From positions 1-64,000 of the forward strand of contig JAUSFN010000015.1 of the NCBI GenBank assembly GCA_030649935.1: a stretch of 64,000 nucleotides of DNA, in the 5' to 3' direction. Positions 21,837 to 31,579 of the stretch are shown piece after piece. A model generated the notes under the pieces. The model was given only the letters and a program-made list of their open reading frames with translations. It did not search any database and had not been told where the DNA came from. Both the position numbers and the translations under genes were made by a program. This DNA is from Candidatus Planktophila sp. (lineage in GTDB: Bacteria > Actinomycetota > Actinomycetes > Nanopelagicales > Nanopelagicaceae). How positions within the stretch are numbered: position 1 is the stretch's first letter; each line of letters begins with the position of its first letter.

Positions 21837-23347
21837 TTGGCAACTCCATCCTCTGATGATTTATCTGTGAGGAGTGGTGAAAGTTTAGGCGTGTGGGGGT
21901 CGGTTACGTTGTACTCCCACTGCTTGGCGATTTCATCATCGCTCAAGACATCTTCTACTTCTACCCGCTCGCTCTGCGCCCATGTCGATTCAAGGCGCGA
22001 ATCTTCGCCGCGGCGATGTAAATGGCCAGCTAACTGCTCAGCCCCTGCCTCAATCGTTGGCTCCCAATCAAATACAACTTCGGTAGCGCCATCACCGATT
22101 CGAACTTCACTTCCGGCAACTGCGCCTTTTTTGAAAAGCTCTTTTTCAACACCTAATTGAGCTAAGCGATCGGCTAGGTAGCCAATGGCCTCGGCATTTT
22201 TAAAGTTAGTTTGACGTACCCACCGTTCAACTTTCTTACCGCGCACTGTAAAAGATCCATCGGCATTTGCTTTAACTGCAAAACCAGAGTCATCAACTGC
22301 AACTGGACGCAAAACGATTCGAGTACGCACTTCAACAACTGCAGCGGCGCGATCTTTTTGAATCAATCGCGCCATTGCATACATGAGCTCTTGCAGGCCG
22401 GCACGAGAGGCCGCCGAAACAGGATAGACCTCGTATCCCTTTCCACGAAGTTCATCTGCCACCATGTCGGCCATCGCTTGGCCATCAGGTAAATCTATTT
22501 TATTAAGCGCAATGATCCGCACTCGATCTTCCAGATCTCCATAAAGTGCAAGTTCATTTTCAATAACCTCAAGATCATGTACTGGGTTGCGATCTGTTTC
22601 TAGCGTTCCACAGTCAAGAACATGAACTAAAGCAACACAGCGCTCGACATGGCGCAGAAATTCAAGACCTAAACCCTTACCTTGGCTCGCCCCGGGAATT
22701 AAACCTGGAACATCGGCGACGGTAAAACGTGTCTCACCAGCTTGGACAACGCCTAAGTTTGGAACAAGGGTTGTAAATGGATAGTCGGCAATCTTTGGAC
22801 GCGCCGCTGAAATCGCGGCAATTAAGGAGGATTTGCCGGCACTTGGATAACCCACGAGTGCGATATCGGCTACGGATTTAAGTTCTAGGGAAAGTGTGCG
22901 CTCTGCACCTGGTTCACCGAGTAGTGCGAAGCCAGGTGCTCGACGTTTAGAAGATGCAAGGGCCAAGTTTCCAAGACCACCATGTCCACCTTGGGCTGCG
23001 ATAAATACTGTTCCGTTACCGATTAAATCTGCGATTTGTTCGCCATTACTATCGAAAACTACCGTGCCATTTGGAACTGGGAGAATTAAATCTTCGCCTT
23101 GATATCCATCTTTGCGATCGCCATATCCTTGATGACCCGAAGTTGCTTTTCGGTGAGGTGAGTGGTGAAAATCTAAAAGAGTTGTAACCGATGGATCGAC
23201 AACGAGAACTACATCTCCACCGCGTCCACCATTTCCGCCATCTGGTCCACCCAGTGGCTTAAATTTTTCTCGCTTAACAGAGACACAGCCATCGCCACCT
23301 TTTCCAGCGGTGGCATAGAGAGTGACACGATCGACGAAAGTTGTCAT
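21833..23347 (-). CDS. obgE: GTPase Obg (ribosome assembly / stress GTPase)
   Basis: 504 aa from the ATG at 23347, which has GGGAG upstream; the longer frame to 23449 adds sequence unlike any Obg. It has the Gly-rich Obg fold ([33 protein letters not shown]), then the G domain with G1 [11 protein letters not shown]3 [10 protein letters not shown] and G4 NKID. The C-terminal OCT domain ends near residue 440, and a poorly conserved acidic tail follows. Essential for 50S maturation. It lies downstream of rplU-rpmA as in most bacteria, but an intrinsic terminator separates it from rpmA. Confidence 0.96.
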   Translation of the reverse strand: MTTFVDRVTLYATAGKGGDGCVSVKREKFKPLGGPDGGNGGRGGDVVLVVDPSVTTLLDFHHSPHRKATSGHQGYGDRKDGYQGEDLILPVPNGTVVFDSNGEQIADLIGNGTVFIAAQGGHGGLGNLALASSKRRAPGFALLGEPGAERTLSLELKSVADIALVGYPSAGKSSLIAAISAARPKIADYPFTTLVPNLGVVQAGETRFTVADVPGLIPGASQGKGLGLEFLRHVERCVALVHVLDCGTLETDRNPVHDLEVIENELALYGDLEDRVRIIALNKIDLPDGQAMADMVADELRGKGYEVYPVSAASRAGLQELMYAMARLIQKDRAAAVVEVRTRIVLRPVAVDDSGFAVKANADGSFTVRGKKVERWVRQTNFKNAEAIGYLADRLAQLGVEKELFKKGAVAGSEVRIGDGATEVVFDWEPTIEAGAEQLAGHLHRRGEDSRLESTWAQSERVEVEDVLSDDEIAKQWEYNVTDPHTPKLSPLLTDKSSEDGVAK

Positions 23348-23432
23348 CTCATGTACTCCCTTCACAGTAATAGTTTCTACACAATCTTTACTTATTAATT
23401 GATACTCATTACTTTTCACAATTACCTGCAAT

Positions 23433-23462
23433 AAAAAAGCGAGCCACAATTCGCGGCTCGCT
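23433..23462 (-). terminator. Intrinsic terminator after rpmA
   Basis: Minus strand: AGCGAGCC, a 9-base loop, GGCTCGCT, then a run of T. The perfect 8-bp stem lies 20 bp after the rpmA stop and 86 bp before the obgE start, so obgE expression depends on read-through or its own promoter. Confidence 0.9.
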
Positions 23463-23481
23463 CTATTATGAGAAACCTAAA

Positions 23482-23736
23482 TTAAGCGGCCGGAACCACG
23501 TTCACTACACGACGTCCGCGAGCGCGACCGAATTCAACGGCGCCTGCTGCAAGAGCAAAGAGCGTGTCATCCTTACCGCGTCCTACGTTCTTGCCTGGAT
23601 GAAAATGTGTTCCGCGTTGACGGACTAAAATCTCACCTGCGTTAACTTCTTGGCCACCAAAGCGCTTGATGCCGAGGTACTGTGGATTTGAGTCGCGACC
23701 GTTACGTGTCGAGGAGACACCCTTCTTACTTGCCAT
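23482..23736 (-). CDS. rpmA: 50S ribosomal protein L27
   Basis: 84 aa. The N-terminus [16 protein letters not shown] reaches the peptidyl-transferase centre. [20 protein letters not shown] and the [18 protein letters not shown] segment are diagnostic. No N-terminal extension of the firmicute type. 14 bp after rplU. Confidence 0.98.
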   Translation of the reverse strand: MASKKGVSSTRNGRDSNPQYLGIKRFGGQEVNAGEILVRQRGTHFHPGKNVGRGKDDTLFALAAGAVEFGRARGRRVVNVVPAA

Positions 23737-23750
23737 TTACGCTCTCTCCC

Positions 23751-24065
23751 TTACTTCGCGCCGTTGATGGCGGTAATTTTTACGCGTGTGAGTTGGGCAC
23801 GAAAACCTTGACGACGACGGTGACCTGTCTTGTTCTTGTAGCGCAGGATGTCGATCTTTGGTCCCTTTGTCTCTTCCAGAACTTCGCCAGTTACCTTTAC
23901 CGCAGCTAATGCCGCGGCATCGGTAGTAACAGTTTCGCCATCGACAAGGAGAAGGGCAGGAAAAGAGACAGTTGCACCTACAGCAGCGGCCATACGGTCG
24001 ACGATTACTGTGTCGCCAACTGCGACTTTTTCCTGGCGCCCGCCAGCTTTAACAATTGCGTACAC
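23751..24065 (-). CDS. rplU: 50S ribosomal protein L21
   Basis: 104 aa, [19 protein letters not shown] at the N-terminus and [15 protein letters not shown]-like basic tail (here [18 protein letters not shown]). GTG start at 24065 with GGAG six bases upstream. First gene of rplU-rpmA. The upstream leader contains competing GC-rich inverted repeats. Confidence 0.97.
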   Translation of the reverse strand: MYAIVKAGGRQEKVAVGDTVIVDRMAAAVGATVSFPALLLVDGETVTTDAAALAAVKVTGEVLEETKGPKIDILRYKNKTGHRRRQGFRAQLTRVKITAINGAK

Positions 24066-24086
24066 GTGTTACTCCAGTTCAATTAA

Positions 24087-24134
24087 GCCCGCTCAAATGG
24101 CGGCGGGCAGAGGATAAGAGTACGGATGCCCGCC
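24087..24134 (-). promoter_or_regulatory. rplU 5' region with two mutually exclusive inverted repeats
   Basis: The segment TGCCCGCC (24109-24102, minus strand) can pair perfectly with GGCGGGCA at 24134-24127, while its GCCCGC (24108-24103) can instead pair with GCGGGC at 24092-24087, nearer the ribosome-binding site. If the promoter called at 24117-24146 is right, the first arm lies in the promoter and only the second hairpin is transcribed. Confidence 0.45.
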
Positions 24135-24146
24135 CCCTACGGTCAA
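24117..24146 (-). promoter_or_regulatory. Possible promoter of rplU-rpmA
   Basis: Minus strand: TTGACC (24146-24141), an 18-base spacer, TACTCT (24122-24117). It is the best match to a sigma-70 promoter in the gap upstream of rplU. Confidence 0.45.
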
Positions 24147-24177
24147 ATTGTCCAACATGTGTAGCTCGATGCCCTCA

Positions 24178-26166
24178 TTATTTGACCCAAATGACTTTAA
24201 ACTGCTCTGATTCAACACCATTTCGCATCCACCTGTATAAGGCGATTTTGGGGGTTGTAACCATCACCTCTTTCCATGGGGCAGAAAACCCTGCACTGCA
24301 CTTCCAGCTCACACTCGGCCCCCAGGGATCTGAGTAGTGGTTACCAGCGCCTAAACTCCTCCAACTCCCATCGACAAACTCCTCCAAAACAACTGAGCTA
24401 AAGCTGCCCCAACAATAGGTTAATGCTCCAATGGTCTGTGTCCCAGTTGGACAATATGCATATTTGAATCCATCGGCACGTGGCACTGGATTTAGGAAAC
24501 ATCTACTCCAATAATCCTTGTTCGTATATCCCTCCCACACCGGAAGTTTTAATATGTCTTGACCTTGGGCGGAACTACCTACATAGCGAGAGCGTTCTTT
24601 ATCTATCGTTAGTACGCCATTCGAAGGGCACGTGCCAGGAGTTTCGGGGTTGCCTCGCATGAAATCGCAAGGATTATCAAGAGTGTGACTTACACCGAAA
24701 TTATGAATCAACTCATGGGGCCAAGTGACGGCGGCATAGTCATTAAAATTAAGAGCCTTCCCCGTACATTTTGACCCATTTACAACGCCTCTCCCTATTG
24801 CAACGACTGCCGATATCCCGGGCAAACCCGCATAGCCACAAGCGGTACCGTTTTTAAGATCATTAACATCGATAAAAAATATAAAATCTTTACGATTTAT
24901 ACCTGGATTTTCAAGAACCATACTCTCTGCCATTAGATCATCGATTAGAGAAGATGCGCTAAGAAGATATGAAGTAGTTAGTTTTGTCTTTAAGAATTGA
25001 ATATCATAACTCACTGTGTTTTTATCAATTGGAACCTGCAAACCTAACTGCGCTTGCAAATATTTGTTACCTTCATCAAGAAATCCGGCAATATAGCCAT
25101 TGGTATCGTAAGAGTTATCTACGCCATCGGAAGGAACCACATATATTGCCTTTACTTGAAATCCATTTACGGTATCTGGTTGATCGCTCATCACTCGAGC
25201 GCCGGAGATAACAATGGTGGCCTCTACAGACTGCGCAGCAGGGTATAGATCCGATCCCCCTTGAACTGCCAATACTCTACACACTCCGACCTTGAGTAGA
25301 GTCAATATGGATTCTGAAACGCTACAAATCTCTGCATCTTGAGTGTTGTATTTCAAAGGCAGTCCTGAAGTTGAAGTTCCTGAAAGAGCATACGTTTTGG
25401 TGGAGAGTAGAAGTGAGTTTATAGGAGTAAATGAGATTTGATTGCCTCCTTGAATCACAATAGTTACCTCAACGCTTAAAGCAGGATCATAGAATTCTGA
25501 ACCGCTTTGTACCGCCACTACCTTACAGTAACCGACTTTAATTAATTCTAAAGTATTCTGAGACAGCGAACAAATATCCGGTGTCAAAGATTCAAATGCA
25601 ACTGGAAGTCCTGATGTTGAAGTTCCAAGAAGTGAGTAATTATTACTCACCAAAGGCAAAGAGGTTGGCGGATTAAAAACAATTTCATTGTTTCCATAAA
25701 TGAGCACTTTGATTTCTACCGGTAGCGCAGCCAGATATTGTGAATTGCCAAGTTGAGTGAACCGAACCATACAAAAACCAATTGAATATAGCTGCAGAAT
25801 TTTATCGTTCAATTTACATATTTCAGGAGTAAGAGCAACTGGACTGACTGGAAGTTTTGAGGTTGAGAAGTAATCAATTTTTTGAGTTTGCGTAGCCACA
25901 TTGACATTGGTTGGGTAGCTTGCAGAAATACTCTGTTTCTTTTTTACAAGTTGCCAGATGAGTTTGCTCTTGACTTTAGTGCAAACAAACGAACTGTTCT
26001 TTAATCCTGCTTTGGCACAACTTTGTCCAGCTTTAACTGCATGAGCTTTTTCAATAAAAAACGTTGACCCTTGCCCGCTAAAAATAAATGTAAGCAATAA
26101 AGTTAGTGAAATTTTCTCAATAGTTTTCCAATTGAAAGGAGAATATTTCGACGCCATGATAGGCAT
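24178..26166 (-). CDS. Secreted zinc metalloprotease of metzincin type with three cysteine-containing repeats
   Basis: 662 aa. The signal peptide is visible (KISLTLLLTFIFSGQG, cleavage probably near AHA at ~42-44). A short Cys-containing domain follows (QSCAKAGLKNSSFVCTKVK), of a kind I associate with exported proteins of this group. Then come three ~80-aa repeats, about residues 100-345, each with an E/D-I-C...G-x-C pair and ending in a V-E-x-x-I-V-I strand; TSTSGLP opens units 2 and 3. The catalytic region has HELIHNFGVSH near residue 481, the extended HExxHxxGxxH zinc site of metzincins. Two Cys-rich stretches follow. Probably an extracellular protease; the repeats may be Ig-like adhesion modules. 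Confidence 0.85.
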   Translation of the reverse strand: MPIMASKYSPFNWKTIEKISLTLLLTFIFSGQGSTFFIEKAHAVKAGQSCAKAGLKNSSFVCTKVKSKLIWQLVKKKQSISASYPTNVNVATQTQKIDYFSTSKLPVSPVALTPEICKLNDKILQLYSIGFCMVRFTQLGNSQYLAALPVEIKVLIYGNNEIVFNPPTSLPLVSNNYSLLGTSTSGLPVAFESLTPDICSLSQNTLELIKVGYCKVVAVQSGSEFYDPALSVEVTIVIQGGNQISFTPINSLLLSTKTYALSGTSTSGLPLKYNTQDAEICSVSESILTLLKVGVCRVLAVQGGSDLYPAAQSVEATIVISGARVMSDQPDTVNGFQVKAIYVVPSDGVDNSYDTNGYIAGFLDEGNKYLQAQLGLQVPIDKNTVSYDIQFLKTKLTTSYLLSASSLIDDLMAESMVLENPGINRKDFIFFIDVNDLKNGTACGYAGLPGISAVVAIGRGVVNGSKCTGKALNFNDYAAVTWPHELIHNFGVSHTLDNPCDFMRGNPETPGTCPSNGVLTIDKERSRYVGSSAQGQDILKLPVWEGYTNKDYWSRCFLNPVPRADGFKYAYCPTGTQTIGALTYCWGSFSSVVLEEFVDGSWRSLGAGNHYSDPWGPSVSWKCSAGFSAPWKEVMVTTPKIALYRWMRNGVESEQFKVIWVK

Positions 26167-26201
26167 AGGTCCAGAGTAGAACAGAGTTGGAGAAAATTCT
26201 A

Positions 26202-26342
26202 TTAAGTGTCTTGATTCATTCTTAAATCCCGCTTTGGATCACTCGGTGCACAACATGATTTACTCTTAACTCGACCAGTTATCATTCCTAAGGCAAGCAC
26301 AATTGAAAAGATGATGACTAGCGTCCCAAGGAAGTATCTCAA
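26202..26342 (-). CDS. Small membrane protein with SCCAPSDPKRDLRM tail, 46 aa
   Basis: TTG start at 26342 with AGGGGAG seven bases upstream and TAA at 26202. One hydrophobic span (about residues 4-22) is followed by a polar tail containing KSKSCCAPSDPKRDLRM. The Cys-Cys-Ala-Pro-x-Asp-Pro tail resembles small actinobacterial proteins of unknown function that I have seen. Good ribosome-binding site and a sensible span make it likely real. It sits between two exported proteases, separated from the next gene by 35 bp. Confidence 0.7.
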   Translation of the reverse strand: MRYFLGTLVIIFSIVLALGMITGRVKSKSCCAPSDPKRDLRMNQDT

Positions 26343-26390
26343 TCTCTTACTCCCCTCATCAGTAAATTGTTAGTGAAGTTCGAAGTGGCT

Positions 26391-27533
26391 TCATCCACCC
26401 AATGGATTAGAGTAAAGCAGAAGATTAGGGGAGCCTGTTCCGGCAGAAGTAACAATGCCGCTGGTTGCTGAGGATGTGAGCGCAGCAGCAACTTGGATTG
26501 GTGTTAACGACGGCGTTCTCGATAGCAAAACCGCCGCGACCCCTGCAACATGTGGCGATGCCATTGAGGTTCCAGAAATCGTATTTGTCGCTGTATCGGA
26601 GGATTTCCAGGCGGAAGTAATGGCTGAGCCTGGAGCAAAAAGGTCTAGACATGCACCGAAGTTTGAATATGAGGCCCGTCCATCTGTACTGACTGTCGCA
26701 CCAACCGTAACTGCTTGCGGAACACGCGCCGGTGATGAGGCACAAGCATCTGCATTTGAGTTACCCGCCGCAACAACAACGCTCACGCCATCGTTGACCA
26801 CACCCAAAACTGCTGCATCCAGAGTTGCACTTGCTCCACCGCCAAGACTCATATTGACCACGGCCGGCCCAGTAGTGTGATCTTGCGCAACCCAATCAAG
26901 TCCGGCGATGACACCAGAAGTAGTTCCTGATCCACGACAATTCAGGACGCGTACGGGAACAATCGTCGCTGTCTTAGCCACGCCATAAGTGGTGCCGGCA
27001 ACAGTCCCGGCGACATGCGTGCCGTGGCCATTGCAATCATCAGTTCCGCGCTTATCCTTAAAGGCACTAAAACCAGTAGTCATGCGACCAATGAATTCGG
27101 TATGAGTTGCACGCACTCCTGTATCAACAATGTAAGCCCGAACACCTGCACCGGTTGCCGAATAAATGAAATCGTTGGAGAGAGGGAGTGCCCGTTGATC
27201 AATTCGATCTAGCCCCCATGTCGCTCCCGATTGAGTTTCAAACGTGGTGACCTCTATATCGCGTTCAATGGATAAAACCTTTGGGTTTCGCGCCAGACCA
27301 GCAGCAGCTTGTGTAGGAAGGTTGATTGCAAAGCCTGAGAATACGTTGGTGTATTCGTGTTCAATGCGCCATCCGGCTTTACTGAATTCACGTGCCGCAG
27401 CGACACGATCAGCACCTGGATTAAGTATGACGATGTAGGTGTCAAACTCTGGAGCGGCAAATGATTGATTTGCGTTCAGAGGTAATAGGGCGATCGAAAG
27501 TGTGAATAAAGTAAATCCAAAAAGTTTACGCAT
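26391..27533 (-). CDS. Secreted subtilisin-like serine protease (S8) with inhibitor prodomain
   Basis: 380 aa. Signal peptide residues 1-~26 ([14 protein letters not shown], ending SFAA). An I9 prodomain covers about residues 27-100 ([20 protein letters not shown] to LSIERDIEV). The peptidase domain carries the triad: Asp in [17 protein letters not shown], His in [13 protein letters not shown], Ser in [19 protein letters not shown]. Proteinase-K-like subgroup, judged by motif style. It should be exported, self-processed and digest extracellular protein. It lies 43 bp downstream of holA but is not functionally related; the usual rpsT is absent here. Confidence 0.93.
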   Translation of the reverse strand: MRKLFGFTLFTLSIALLPLNANQSFAAPEFDTYIVILNPGADRVAAAREFSKAGWRIEHEYTNVFSGFAINLPTQAAAGLARNPKVLSIERDIEVTTFETQSGATWGLDRIDQRALPLSNDFIYSATGAGVRAYIVDTGVRATHTEFIGRMTTGFSAFKDKRGTDDCNGHGTHVAGTVAGTTYGVAKTATIVPVRVLNCRGSGTTSGVIAGLDWVAQDHTTGPAVVNMSLGGGASATLDAAVLGVVNDGVSVVVAAGNSNADACASSPARVPQAVTVGATVSTDGRASYSNFGACLDLFAPGSAITSAWKSSDTATNTISGTSMASPHVAGVAAVLLSRTPSLTPIQVAAALTSSATSGIVTSAGTGSPNLLLYSNPLGG

Positions 27534-27576
27534 AGATTAAATATACTCCTCCGCCTTTTGTTTTCATAGGATTTTC

Positions 27577-28527
27577 CTAGAGAGCGCGCTGTGAAGAAAC
27601 GATACGAGCTACCGCTTTTTCTAGGGAATATATCGGATCACTCGCAGCACCTTTGACTTCGGCATCGGCCGTTGCAATCAGACCTACGGCATCGGCGATG
27701 GCCCCCGGCGACCAACGGTGGAGCTGGCGACGCGCCTTATCAATCTGCCACGGTGCCATGCCTAATTGGCCGGCTAGTTCGAAGGATTTAACTCCGCGAT
27801 TTGCTCCAGAGACCTTTGCCAGAGAGCGAAGGGCCGATGCGATAGCACTTGTAATCATTACTGGGTCTGTACCTGTTTCAAGTGCGCTACGAAGTGCAAT
27901 GAGTGCTCCAGATAAATTCCCATTCAACGTTGCATCGGCCACAACGAAGCCACTTGTTTCAACACGACCTTGGTGAAACTTATCGATTATGTTTTCATCA
28001 ATTACACCGGGCGGAGCATCGGCAGCAATCTGAGAAACCGCTGCCCGGAGTTCGCGCATATCACTTCCGAGTGCACCAACTAAGGCAGTAATTGCACCGG
28101 GGGAAGCCATGCGACCTATATCCAGAAAGAGCTCTTTAACAAAACTCTCTTTCTCGACCTCTTTCTTTAATGGTTCACATAAAATAATTTCGGGTTTAAC
28201 TTTTTTAATTGCATCCAGAAGCGCCTTGCCCTTTACTCCACCTTTGTGAACAAATATGACGGTCATAGTTTCATCGGGATCAGCAAGATAACGAGTTATC
28301 TCTTCGCGATTTTCTTCGGGCAGATCTTGTAAATCCCGAAGAATTAGCGCGCGACGTTCAGAAAATAAAGATGGAGCAAGGGCATCGGCTATGTCTCCAA
28401 CGATAGTTTCACCTGCAAAAAGAGATGTGATCTCACAGTTGTTCTCTTTTAATTCGGCGGTTAATTTATTAATTGCTCGGTCCGATAGCGCGCCTTCTGA
28501 TCCAAGGATTAGGTAGAAGGCATTCAT
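27577..28527 (-). CDS. holA: DNA polymerase III subunit delta
   Basis: 316 aa from the ATG at 28527, 4 bp after the comEC stop; the longer frame to 28647 overlaps comEC and is unlike HolA. It opens NAFYLILGSEGALSDRAINK, the usual start of actinobacterial delta. The clamp-loader segments ALILRDLQDLPEENREEITR and MTVIFVHKGGVKGKALLDAIKK are present. Delta opens the beta clamp for loading. The comEA-comEC-holA order is a conserved actinobacterial arrangement. Confidence 0.93.
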   Translation of the reverse strand: MNAFYLILGSEGALSDRAINKLTAELKENNCEITSLFAGETIVGDIADALAPSLFSERRALILRDLQDLPEENREEITRYLADPDETMTVIFVHKGGVKGKALLDAIKKVKPEIILCEPLKKEVEKESFVKELFLDIGRMASPGAITALVGALGSDMRELRAAVSQIAADAPPGVIDENIIDKFHQGRVETSGFVVADATLNGNLSGALIALRSALETGTDPVMITSAIASALRSLAKVSGANRGVKSFELAGQLGMAPWQIDKARRQLHRWSPGAIADAVGLIATADAEVKGAASDPIYSLEKAVARIVSSQRAL

Positions 28528-28531
28528 GTCA

Positions 28532-30667
28532 CTACCCCAATCGAAAGAGATTAAATCGACCCTTACTTGTTCGAATCCTAAACTGATGTGCCTTTGCTTG
28601 AATACTGATAGATCCGTTGATGTCGGTGCGGAGAACTTCTGCCCCAAGTCTAGTCAAGGCTTGAACCGTCTGCGGGGCAGGATGGCCGTAGCGATTTTTA
28701 GTTCCCACACTAATGACGGCAATCTCTGGTTTTAAAGCACGCATCAAAGCGGTTTCCTGATATTTCGATCCATGGTGTGAGACCTTATAAATATCAACCT
28801 CTGACACACGATCTACTAACTCTTGTTGGGCTGGCGGTTCTATATCCCCTGCGGAAAAGAGTGAGAAATCTACAGATGTAATGAAAACGGCGATGCTGGA
28901 GTTATTCACCGCTGAACCATCGCCAGGCATTGATGCAAAAACATGTTCACCAACTGCCGGCCACATAACATCAATCGTGAACTGGGCTATTTGCACCGAA
29001 AATCCCTGTTGTGGGCGCATTATTTTCACCCCTTTCATAAGCGAGGCAACGTGTTCGCTCTCCATTAATGGTTCAGCATTTGTACTAACCCAAAGCTGCG
29101 AAACTCTGCGATTTTTGATGGCTCCGCTTAATCCACCGACGTGATCGTCGTGAAAATGCGAAAGAATCAAAAGTGGAATTTCCTCAATACCTAACGCCTT
29201 TAAACATCGATCCTCTAAAACTGGATCTAGACCCACATCTATAACTATTGCCCGATGATTTCCGAGATTAAGTACCATGGAGTCGCCCTGACCAACATCG
29301 CAGTTAGCAATCTGCCAATCCCCTGCCGGCCACCGTTGAATCCATGTCAGCGCAATAATCAAAACTAGGGCGGTAATTGAAATCGCCCTCATATATTTCT
29401 TAAAAAGCCAAACCCCGAGTGAAAATGAGGCAACGATAAGAAAGCCAATGCTTCCGGTGCGCAGAGTTAATACTGGAAATTGTGCCGCCCATGTTGCAAC
29501 TGCTGCAATAAAACCTGCTGGAAATTTTATTATCCAAATCAAGCCCATGCTTATAAATGGGGCTACTGGTGAAAGTAGTGCTGCAATAAACCCCAGAATA
29601 GTAATTGGTCCAACTGCAGGTGCTGCCAATAGATTTGCGATAATACTAATTGGCGAAAGATACCCAGATAGCGCCACTAAAATTGGGGAACAAAAAACAA
29701 TTGCAGCAATTGGCGGCGCTAATGCTTGGGCAAGTTTGCCTGGTAAAAAACGTGCAAATCTTTCAGCCACCTTAGGTGCAAATAATAAAAGGCCACCAGT
29801 GGCTAAGACAGAGAGCGCAAAACCGGCATCGCGCGACTGCCAGGGATCTACAACAACAACTGCGCCAATAGCAAAACCCAGCGCGGGTAGAGAATCTCGG
29901 CCGCGATTAGTGCCCACGGCAATCAATAAGACTGCTGCCATCGCCGCAGCACGAAGAACAGATGGCGATGGTCGTACAAGGGCAATAAAACAGATCAAAG
30001 CAATCGCCGTTGCAATCAACCGAAACTTCATTCGGGTAAATAAAAACTGCATGCACCACAAAACGAAGGCGGAAACTATTGCAAAGTTGGCCCCACTCAC
30101 TGCTACTAAGTGCGCTAATCCTGAGCGCCTCATTGCCAATTTGAACTCAAGGCTTTGTTTTGAAGTATCGCCTAGGACCATTCCGGGGATCAATGCTCCA
30201 GCATCACCCTCCCCAGTTAAGTTGCGAAGCCCCAATCGAATTGATGCTAAGGATTTCGCCCACTGCGATGCACCTGTAATTACTGTGACATCCCCATCGA
30301 TTAGTACGAGTGCAGCAACTCGCCCTTCTTTGCTTTCGATTATCCGCACATTTGCGCTAAAACTTTGGCCTGGTAATAGTTCGAGCACACTCGGTCTCGG
30401 TGTAATAACACGAATCGGGGTTCGCATCTCAAAAGATCCCTGAATACTTTTCACATAGATTGCACGTGCAATGAAACTGTAATTTCCAGATTCGCTCAGA
30501 TTAGGATCAGTAACAACTTGAGCGATAATCTCACTCGACTGACCATAGAGTTCAACAATCTGAGAGCTTTGGAGAGATGCTTCGCGTAAAGACATCACTG
30601 TCGAGCCAACTAGAAGTGCAGTTATTAATACGGTGAAGCGAAGTTTTCGACTGATAACTGAGAGCAA
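28532..30667 (-). CDS. comEC: ComEC/Rec2 DNA-uptake channel; true start probably upstream of 30667
   Basis: 711 aa from TTG 30667. A multi-span competence domain is in the middle (RSGLAHLVAVSGANFAIVSA is the ComEC signature), followed by a C-terminal metallo-beta-lactamase domain with LILSHFHDDHVGGLSGAI. It should pass single-stranded DNA through the membrane. The same frame stays open for 36 codons above 30667, back to the comEA stop, and these codons encode hydrophobic, ComEC-like sequence (IALGTALWLGALLQ, TFVAIFLALLS). That stretch has no ATG, GTG or TTG, so initiation may use a rare codon near 30775-30757 or be a re-start after comEA. Confidence 0.92.
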   Translation of the reverse strand: MLSVISRKLRFTVLITALLVGSTVMSLREASLQSSQIVELYGQSSEIIAQVVTDPNLSESGNYSFIARAIYVKSIQGSFEMRTPIRVITPRPSVLELLPGQSFSANVRIIESKEGRVAALVLIDGDVTVITGASQWAKSLASIRLGLRNLTGEGDAGALIPGMVLGDTSKQSLEFKLAMRRSGLAHLVAVSGANFAIVSAFVLWCMQFLFTRMKFRLIATAIALICFIALVRPSPSVLRAAAMAAVLLIAVGTNRGRDSLPALGFAIGAVVVVDPWQSRDAGFALSVLATGGLLLFAPKVAERFARFLPGKLAQALAPPIAAIVFCSPILVALSGYLSPISIIANLLAAPAVGPITILGFIAALLSPVAPFISMGLIWIIKFPAGFIAAVATWAAQFPVLTLRTGSIGFLIVASFSLGVWLFKKYMRAISITALVLIIALTWIQRWPAGDWQIANCDVGQGDSMVLNLGNHRAIVIDVGLDPVLEDRCLKALGIEEIPLLILSHFHDDHVGGLSGAIKNRRVSQLWVSTNAEPLMESEHVASLMKGVKIMRPQQGFSVQIAQFTIDVMWPAVGEHVFASMPGDGSAVNNSSIAVFITSVDFSLFSAGDIEPPAQQELVDRVSEVDIYKVSHHGSKYQETALMRALKPEIAVISVGTKNRYGHPAPQTVQALTRLGAEVLRTDINGSISIQAKAHQFRIRTSKGRFNLFRLG

Positions 30668-30771
30668 AGCAAGAAAAATGGCGACAAAGGTAATTCGCCA
30701 AGGGGCCAGCGCGCTCTGCAGAAGCGCTCCCAGCCATAGCGCTGTCCCTAATGCAATGGCGCGATAATCAG

Positions 30772-31380
30772 TTAAACGCGGACTTTGCTTTTTATCGCCG
30801 CGAATTTGGCAACACCAATTCCACTCACCTTTTGAAGATCCGCAATAGTTAAAAAGGGGCCATTAGATTTTCGATATTCAATAATGCGCCTAGCAATTAC
30901 TGGTCCTATGCCATCGAGTGAATCCAATTGAGATGAAGTTGCACGATTAATATTGATCGGTCCGCTACGTTCTACTTTACTTACACGCACGCCGGAGCTA
31001 TTTCTGACTGTTGCATCAACATATATCTGCTCGCCGTCGGATAAAACGCGGGCCAAATTAATTGTGCTCAAATCAGCGCCAGGTGCAGAATCTCCTGCCG
31101 CTTTTATTGCATCAATGACACGCGAATTTGCTGCAAGTGTATAAACACCTGGTTTATTAACTGCGCCGGTTACATCAATAAATATCTCGGGAGCTGCTAT
31201 CTGCACCGCAATAATTGGCGGTGCAACGACTTCGTGAGTGTTTCCACGTACAACGAAAAGAGATGAAAAGATGATTACCAGAACGCCTAAAATTAGGAGC
31301 GCACGTTTTTGATTGTGTGAGTAGTGGAGTTCATACCACCAGTTTTTGATACCTTCATAGGCTTGATTGAGTTGGTCCAT
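30772..31380 (-). CDS. comEA: ComEA DNA receptor (SLBB plus helix-hairpin-helix)
   Basis: 202 aa. A membrane span at about residues 26-45 (RALLILGVLVIIFSSLFVV). The SLBB domain follows (IFIDVTGAVNKPGVYTLAAN, about residues 68-125). The C-terminal helix-hairpin-helix DNA-binding domain has INRATSSQLDSLDGIGPVIA then FLTIADLQKVSGIGVAKF. It binds incoming double-stranded DNA outside the membrane. Directly upstream of comEC. Confidence 0.94.
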   Translation of the reverse strand: MDQLNQAYEGIKNWWYELHYSHNQKRALLILGVLVIIFSSLFVVRGNTHEVVAPPIIAVQIAAPEIFIDVTGAVNKPGVYTLAANSRVIDAIKAAGDSAPGADLSTINLARVLSDGEQIYVDATVRNSSGVRVSKVERSGPININRATSSQLDSLDGIGPVIARRIIEYRKSNGPFLTIADLQKVSGIGVAKFAAIKSKVRV

Positions 31381-31497
31381 GTGCCAATGATTCGTGACTG
31401 GCGATAACTACACATTCCACAAAGTGTCAGGTGTGGGTAATTATTTCGGGTAACTTGCGGAGAGGTTTTACTGCTTACAGAACATTGAAAAAGTAGT

Positions 31498-31579
31498 CCA
31501 CAAACCGTGGTATGAAAGTGCCACAAACTGTGGTATGAAAGTGCCACAAACCGTGGTATGAAAGTGCCACAAACTGTGG
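31498..31579. repeat. Four palindromes CCACAAACYGTGG at exact 23-bp spacing
   Basis: Copies begin at 31498, 31521, 31544 and 31567; each is followed by TATGAAAGTG except the last. Y alternates C, T, C, T. Each unit is itself an inverted repeat (CCACA/TGTGG). They end 31 bp before the ATP-binding protein at 31610. This looks like a cooperative operator array. There are only four short units without spacers of variable sequence, so it is not CRISPR. Confidence 0.9.

Noticed and set aside
29448-30443. 331-aa plus-strand ORF inside comEC
   Set aside because: Antisense shadow of a well-supported gene; Ala/Thr-rich composition typical of reverse frames.
31498-31579. Short CRISPR array
   Set aside because: The 23-bp unit repeats without variable spacers and has internal palindromes; no cas genes. 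Better explained as an operator array.
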